Origin: Thermoleophilia bacterium
Lineage (GTDB): Bacteria; Actinomycetota; Thermoleophilia; Gaiellales; SKUG01
Reading direction: 5' to 3'
NCBI GenBank assembly: GCA_020438525.1
Contig: JAGQUL010000121.1
Span: 1 to 8,957 of the forward strand
Length of the DNA stretch: 8,957 bases
The notes under the pieces were generated by a model. The model was not told the DNA's origin and ran no database searches. It saw only the letters and a list, made by a program, of their open reading frames with translations. The first letter of the stretch is position 1. Each line of letters begins with the position of its first letter. Of the stretch, positions 4,834 through 8,957 are shown in pieces. A program made the translations under genes and the position numbers.

Positions 4834-5781
4834 TCAGATGCCGACGGGGTTCACGTGCGCGGCGGCGCCCTCGGGTTCGATCGCGAGCACGTCGCGACCA
4901 CGAACGCCGCGCACCTGCAGCTCGACCATGTGGTCGATGTCGGTGGCGGCGGGACCGGTCAGGTACCCGCGCAGGCGGCGGACGGCCGCTTCGGTCGGCT
5001 CGTCGTGCAGCAGCGCGCGCAGCGACTCGCGTCGTGCAGCGGCGGACCCGACGCCGTCGACCCCGATCCGATAGTCGTTCGCACCAAGGAAGGGATCCCG
5101 CCGGAAGCCGTGGCTGGCCGCAAGCCGCTCCACGACCACGTCGTCGAGCCGATCGAGCGTGGCCGGTCGTGCCGCGTTCGGTCCGAATCCGGAGTCTCGT
5201 CCGGTGACTGTCGCGCGCTCCAGCACCGACGGGTCGAGCACGTATGCATCGTCGCCGAAGCGTGCCACGCCCCAGCTGCCGCGCGCGGCGGCCTGCTCAC
5301 CGAGCGCCGCCACGACGTCGCCGCCGCTGCGTGCGATCGCCTCCTCCGGCACGAACTGCGCGCTGGCGAACACCGTGCGACCCGCGAGCTCGCCGGGCCC
5401 GTGGAAGTGCTGCTGTCGTTCCCAGGTGCGCCGGACCACCCGCATCACCCGGTCGGCGACGTTGCGCGGCGGCAGCGTGTGGACGGTGCCCATGAACGCA
5501 TCTGCGTGCTCGATCGCGGGCACGCCGGGTCGGTGCCAGCGGTTCACGACCGGCACGACCTGCAGGCCGTCGAGCGCGTCCTGCACGAGTGCACGACCGC
5601 GGGCCACGTCCGATGCGCTCATCGATCCGAAGCGGGGCTCGTAACGGGCCGCGACTGCGGCGAGCTCGTCCACGAGCGCGGCCTCGGTGGCGGCGGACAG
5701 GCCGGAGCGCGCCGCGCCCTGCGCCGCGTCTGCTGCGAGCTGGCGCGCTGCGGCGCCGACCGTCCCGAACTCGATCCCCAT
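4834..5781 (-). CDS. Unknown protein, paralogue of gene 3 on the other strand
   Basis: This 315-residue protein starts at ATG 5781, 42 nt after the stop of the large LysM-like gene on the same strand, so the two are probably co-transcribed. Its own ribosome-binding site is weak. An Ala-rich helical N-terminus (about 1-65) is specific to this copy. After it come DALDGLQVVPVVNR (68-81), VFASAQFVP (137-145), a stretch with YVLDPSVLERATVTGRDSG (180-198), DDVVVERL (213-220) and ELQVRGVRGRDVLAI (287-301). These blocks match, in order, residues 29-42, 95-103, 129-153, 166-173 and 217-231 of the plus-strand gene 3 product. Identity outside them is low, so this is an old duplication or two members of one family. 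No family name can be assigned. There is no signal peptide or membrane helix. Confidence 0.87.
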   Translation of the reverse strand: MGIEFGTVGAAARQLAADAAQGAARSGLSAATEAALVDELAAVAARYEPRFGSMSASDVARGRALVQDALDGLQVVPVVNRWHRPGVPAIEHADAFMGTVHTLPPRNVADRVMRVVRRTWERQQHFHGPGELAGRTVFASAQFVPEEAIARSGGDVVAALGEQAAARGSWGVARFGDDAYVLDPSVLERATVTGRDSGFGPNAARPATLDRLDDVVVERLAASHGFRRDPFLGANDYRIGVDGVGSAAARRESLRALLHDEPTEAAVRRLRGYLTGPAATDIDHMVELQVRGVRGRDVLAIEPEGAAAHVNPVGI

Positions 5782-5823
5782 CGCCTGAGTGTCGAGACCG
5801 CGGGATCTACGGTTGCAGATGGG

Positions 5824-8133
5824 TCAGCCCTGGTCGTCGCCTTCGCCATCGACGAGGTGGGCATTGCCGTCGTGGTCGAGGAAGTAGTCGAGCAGGATGT
5901 CGAGCCCCTGGACCGCCTCGGCGTCGTCGACACGATAGACGTCGGCACCGATCTCGTAGCCGTACTGCCGTGCGCCGGTGTCGTCGGGATCGGTGTAGAG
6001 CAGCTGCTGTGACACGAATGCCTGCACGTCGGCCTCGGTGGTGCCGGCTGCGAGCTGGATGCCACCGTCGTCGTACACGTGTACGAGCTGGCGACCCTCG
6101 TTGTAGAGGTTCACGCCGCCACCGCTCGTGGGTGCGGCGTCGACGCCGTGCGCGTAGACCTCGTGGCCCCCGACCATGACCGTCGCGTCGGGATCCACGT
6201 CGGCTGCTGCATCGGTCGAGCCGGTGTCGGTGGCGCCGGAGTCCTCCGTGCCCGGGTCGGTCGAGCCGGGGTCGGTCGCCGGGGCATCTCCGGCCGCTGC
6301 GGGTGCAGTGCCGGTGGTCGTGTAGCGTGGGTCGCTGCCGTCGAGCCCACGCGTCCGCTCGATCGTGGCATCGTATCCACCGCCTTCCGCGTCGACGTGT
6401 ACGTCGGCGTGGTCGACGAGCGTTCCGTCGACGGTGCACACGCCGCCGGCGAAGTCCGACTCCTGGACCGTCACCTCGTGGCCGTCGACGGTGAGCGTGG
6501 TGGTGTCGCCGTCCTGGTGCCCGGTCACCTCCACGTCCTCGGGCCGGGGTGGCGGCGTCGGCTCCGCGCCGTCGGCACCGCCGGCGGAGTCGGTCTGCGG
6601 CTGGGGGGCGTACGCAGCGGTGAACTGGTCGCGCGTGTATCCCGGGATCACGACCGGCTGGTCCACGCCCACGAACTGCTCGTCGGGGACGCCTTGGTTG
6701 CGCATCGAGTTCTCGGTCCAGGTGTTGCGCCAGTGGGTGGCGAAGTCCTCGCCGGCCGGCGGGGCGACGTGCTCGGCTGCCTGCCAGTATCCGTCGCCGG
6801 GCTGGGCCGCGTAGGTCAGCTCGCCCTGCTCGTTGAACGTGAAGCGGTCGCGTGCGTTCGCATCGATCACGCCGTCGGCGGCTGCTGCGTCGAGCAGCTC
6901 GTCGTCGCTCGGAGGCGGAGGTGTCTGCGCATCGCCGGCGCCGCCGGCCTCGGTCGTTCCGCTCGTGTCGGCGGCCGGATCGGTCGGGTCGGCACCGCCT
7001 GCGCCTTCGGGGTCCGGCTGGTCGGCGACCGCGGCATCCGGAACGAGCTCGGGCCGGTCGGCGGCGACGCGATCGCGGTGGTCGCGCAGGTTGCCGAGCA
7101 GGTCGTCGGAGAGTTCGTAGGAGGTCTCGTCGCCGTTCTCGCCGGTCACGGCTACGCTGCGCTTCGCGGCGAGTGCGTCGAGCTCCTCGTCGGTGAAGGT
7201 TCCGGCGATCTGGTCATCGAGGTCGGTCAGGCGCGCGAGTTCGCGCTGGATCTCCTCCTGGCGCGCGTCACGGTCGTCGTTGTCGAGCCCCTCGAGGTCG
7301 CCGCCGTGGCCGTCGTCGTCGATGTCGACCGCGCCCAGGTCGGTGGGCGTTCCGGTCAGCCCGCCGTCGAGCACGTCCGCCTCGCGCTTGAGCAGCGCCT
7401 GCTCGCTGATCGTCGTCTGGTACGCCACGGCGCGCTCCTCGGCGCTCATTCCGGCGAAGTCGACCCGCTGCTGGTCCTGGTCGGTCTGCTCGTCGCGGGC
7501 GCGCCCGGCAAGCTGCTCGTCTTCCGCGTCCTTGAAGCGAGCGGACTCCTCGCCGAGCTGCTCGGCGATCAGCGCGCGGCCGGTGGCATCGTACTGCTCG
7601 ATGCCGACGAGCCCGCGATCCTTGATGGCTGCCTCGGCGTCGGCCTTCTCGTAGCCGGGTTCTTCGGGCTTGCCGTCGTGCGCGTCGTCGAGCGCGAGCT
7701 CGATCTGCAGGTCGCCCTGATGCTGGGCCTCCTCGAGGCGCTTGCGGCGATCGGTCTGGTCGTCGCCGGCCTGCTCGCGTTGCTCGATGTGTTCCTTGAT
7801 CGCCTCGGCGACGGGCTTGCCCTCGCTGCGCTTGTCGGCCTTGTCGGCGCCTTCCTTCGCGCTCGACAGCGCGGCCTTCGGGCGCGGGATCGCTCGAGGC
7901 GGCTGATCCTTGTCGGGAGGCTGCACAGACGAGGCGCCATCCTTCGCGTCGGCCTCGGGCTTGGACTGGTCGGTGGGCTTCGAGGAGTCGGGCTTGTCCG
8001 CAGGCTTCGGTTCCTGCTGGCGCGGCTTGTCGTCGACCTTCTTGTGGTCGTCCGACTTCTTCTGGCGATCTGCGGCATCCGCGAGCCGCTTGGCGGCATC
8101 GGTTGTGGCTGCGCCTGCTGCTTCCACGGCCAT
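5824..8133 (-). CDS. Large acidic disordered protein with LysM-like domain
   Basis: This protein is about 769 residues from the ATG at 8133, which follows GGGGGA at 7-nt spacing. An upstream GTG at 8268 with GGAG at 7 nt would add 45 residues. I prefer 8133 because the extra stretch has low first-position GC and contains a strong hairpin. Residues 30-105 are a Lys/Asp/Pro-rich disordered segment and 105-300 are highly charged and helical, possibly coiled coil. A proline/glycine linker (about 365-410) leads to a LysM-like domain at 440-498 ([16 protein letters not shown] ... WTENS ... VVIPG) with an insertion. Two small beta-rich regions (about 535-608 and 652-761) are joined by a repetitive Asp/Thr/Gly/Ser linker. 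No signal peptide or membrane helix is seen, which is unusual for a peptidoglycan-binding LysM protein and leaves open a cytosolic or injection-apparatus scaffold. It precedes the 315-aa gene in an apparent operon. There is no HExxH protease motif. Confidence 0.85.
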   Translation of the reverse strand: MAVEAAGAATTDAAKRLADAADRQKKSDDHKKVDDKPRQQEPKPADKPDSSKPTDQSKPEADAKDGASSVQPPDKDQPPRAIPRPKAALSSAKEGADKADKRSEGKPVAEAIKEHIEQREQAGDDQTDRRKRLEEAQHQGDLQIELALDDAHDGKPEEPGYEKADAEAAIKDRGLVGIEQYDATGRALIAEQLGEESARFKDAEDEQLAGRARDEQTDQDQQRVDFAGMSAEERAVAYQTTISEQALLKREADVLDGGLTGTPTDLGAVDIDDDGHGGDLEGLDNDDRDARQEEIQRELARLTDLDDQIAGTFTDEELDALAAKRSVAVTGENGDETSYELSDDLLGNLRDHRDRVAADRPELVPDAAVADQPDPEGAGGADPTDPAADTSGTTEAGGAGDAQTPPPPSDDELLDAAAADGVIDANARDRFTFNEQGELTYAAQPGDGYWQAAEHVAPPAGEDFATHWRNTWTENSMRNQGVPDEQFVGVDQPVVIPGYTRDQFTAAYAPQPQTDSAGGADGAEPTPPPRPEDVEVTGHQDGDTTTLTVDGHEVTVQESDFAGGVCTVDGTLVDHADVHVDAEGGGYDATIERTRGLDGSDPRYTTTGTAPAAAGDAPATDPGSTDPGTEDSGATDTGSTDAAADVDPDATVMVGGHEVYAHGVDAAPTSGGGVNLYNEGRQLVHVYDDGGIQLAAGTTEADVQAFVSQQLLYTDPDDTGARQYGYEIGADVYRVDDAEAVQGLDILLDYFLDHDGNAHLVDGEGDDQG

Positions 8134-8347
8134 TGGCTGGTCCCCCACACTGGCTCCCGGGGCGCTGCTGGTTCGACGACTGTCCAAGGTCGATCGAATG
8201 CAGGTGGTCTCCCCGCTCGTCTCGAGTCCAGAGAACCACTGCATGCCCGGACGGGCATCGGTGGGCACTACCTAACTCCGCAGGGGCGCGGAATCACGCT
8301 GCTATGCGGGGAATTCTCCCGGCGGCGCAGGTCGACGCGAGTGCGCG
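8134..8347. other. Intergenic region between clpX and LysM-like gene
   Basis: This 214-bp stretch lies downstream of clpX on the same strand. It contains no gene if the 8133 start is right. No strong intrinsic terminator follows clpX; only a 4-bp stem (8309-8320) is visible. It holds the leader hairpin listed separately and an alternative GTG start at 8268 with a fair GGAG ribosome-binding site. No clear -35/-10 pair was found. Confidence 0.55.
8198..8244 (-). promoter_or_regulatory. Leader hairpin upstream of LysM-like gene
   Basis: ATGCAGGTGGTCTC (8198-8211) and GAGAACCACTGCAT (8231-8244) pair over 13 base pairs, interrupted only by one bulged base on each side (8204 and 8234), around a 19-nt loop. 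It lies 64 nt upstream of the preferred start, within the probable mRNA leader. If the upstream GTG is the true start it would lie inside the coding region instead. Confidence 0.6.
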
Positions 8348-8957
8348 TCAGGCGCTGGCGGCGTCTTCTTCGGCGTCGTCCTTGGCGCTGCCACCCTCGG
8401 TGAGGAGGGTCGGCGGGGTGCCGCGCTCGATCGTGTCGCGAGTCACGACGCACTTGGTGACGTCCTCGCGACCGGGCAGCTCGAACATCACGTCGAGCAG
8501 CGCGTTCTCGATGATCGACCGCAGGCCGCGGGCACCGGTCTCGCGGCTGATCGCGGCCTCTGCAACAGCAGTGAGCGCGTCCTCCGTGAACACCAGCTCC
8601 ACGTCGTCGTATGCGAAGAACTTCTTGTACTGCTTCACGAGCGCGTTCTTCGGCTCGGTGAGCACGCGAACGAGGTCGTCGGCCTTGAGCGGATGCACCG
8701 CGCTGATCACGGGCAGGCGCCCGACGAACTCGGGGATCAGGCCGAACTTGTTGAGGTCCTCGGGCATGACCTCCGCGAACACGTTGGCGATGTCCTTGAG
8801 GTCGACCTTGTCCTCGTCGAGATCCTTGCCGAACCCGAGCGACTGCTTGCCGATGCGGCGCTCGATGATCTTGTCGAGGCCGGCGAACGCGCCACCGCAG
8901 ATGAACAGCACGTTCGACGTGTCGATCGTGAGGAACTCCTGATGCGGGTGCTTGCGG
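8348..8957 (-). CDS. clpX: ClpX, ATP-dependent Clp protease unfoldase subunit, C-terminal half
   Basis: The last 202 residues of ClpX are present; the N-terminal zinc-binding domain and Walker motifs lie beyond the window edge. The visible part begins RKHPHQEF, which contains the substrate-gripping RKH pore loop. [15 protein letters not shown] and a GFG segment follow. Then comes [14 protein letters not shown], which carries the arginine finger region, and the small AAA+ domain with [10 protein letters not shown] and the sensor-2 motif TGARGLRSI. The protein ends in a short acidic tail ([11 protein letters not shown]), longer on acidic residues than typical. ClpX forms hexamers that unfold tagged proteins and feed them to ClpP in the cytosol. 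In most bacteria clpP is immediately upstream, which would be outside this window. Identification is certain; the 5' part is simply truncated by the window. Confidence 0.98.
   Translation of the reverse strand, partial: RKHPHQEFLTIDTSNVLFICGGAFAGLDKIIERRIGKQSLGFGKDLDEDKVDLKDIANVFAEVMPEDLNKFGLIPEFVGRLPVISAVHPLKADDLVRVLTEPKNALVKQYKKFFAYDDVELVFTEDALTAVAEAAISRETGARGLRSIIENALLDVMFELPGREDVTKCVVTRDTIERGTPPTLLTEGGSAKDDAEEDAASA

Noticed and set aside
4573..6012. A plus-strand open frame with repeated peptides over the hairpin array.
   Set aside because: The repeated peptide simply reflects the DNA repeat, other frames over the array are open too, and the frame continues antisense through the 315-aa gene.
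5983..6200. A possible zinc-protease motif (HEVYAH) in the C-terminal part of the LysM-like protein.
   Set aside because: The spacing is HExxxH, not HExxH, and no downstream third ligand context is visible.
8308..8320. Intrinsic terminator after clpX.
   Set aside because: The hairpin has only about four base pairs and is not followed by a T tract on the minus strand.
6079..8403. A 774-codon plus-strand open frame antisense to the LysM-like gene.
   Set aside because: Its translation is Val/Gly/Leu/Arg-rich without any domain, and it arises from the GC-rich codons of the opposite strand. The minus-strand frame has a recognisable domain and a ribosome-binding site.

Overview
The window is very GC-rich DNA with strong third-position GC bias, many GTG starts and 4-base GTGA overlaps between genes. 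This fits a high-GC actinomycetote, possibly one of the deeper classes such as Thermoleophilia or Acidimicrobiia; nothing here fixes the genus. Because stop codons are rare, long antisense open frames cover nearly every real gene. I kept only frames supported by recognisable domains, good starts or operon logic.

Layout. The left edge holds the 5' two thirds of a tRNA-Asp gene (minus strand). Upstream of it on the same strand are a small FmdB-type zinc-ribbon protein with a Ser/Gly-rich tail and a complete membrane sensor histidine kinase with no response regulator beside it. A 325-bp divergent intergenic region follows. It is rich in symmetric and potentially structured elements: a 9-9-9 inverted repeat, a 16-bp palindrome, a 10-bp hairpin and a possible two-state hairpin next to the ribosome-binding site. 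It leads into a plus-strand operon of three genes joined by GTGA overlaps: two small paralogous proteins resembling the FTP/PepSY propeptide domains of thermolysin-like proteases, then a 276-residue unknown protein.

The convergent gap (4555-4833) carries three tandem copies of a 47-nt long-armed hairpin repeat with conserved spacers, plus a perfect 16-bp tandem duplication. From the right comes a minus-strand gene pair: a large acidic, mostly disordered protein with a LysM-like domain (about 769 aa), then a 315-aa protein that appears to be a diverged paralogue of the 276-aa protein on the opposite strand. The right edge is the C-terminal half of ClpX, the AAA+ unfoldase of the ClpXP protease.

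Taken together, tRNA-Asp, FmdB, the kinase and ClpX look like ordinary chromosomal genes. The segment from about 2500 to 8250 is an accessory-looking block of five unrecognised genes. Its two converging operons each end in a copy of the same unknown domain. One side adds tandem propeptide-like proteins without any protease; the other adds a LysM-like scaffold protein. This is the best candidate here for an undescribed system; its function cannot be read from the sequence alone.
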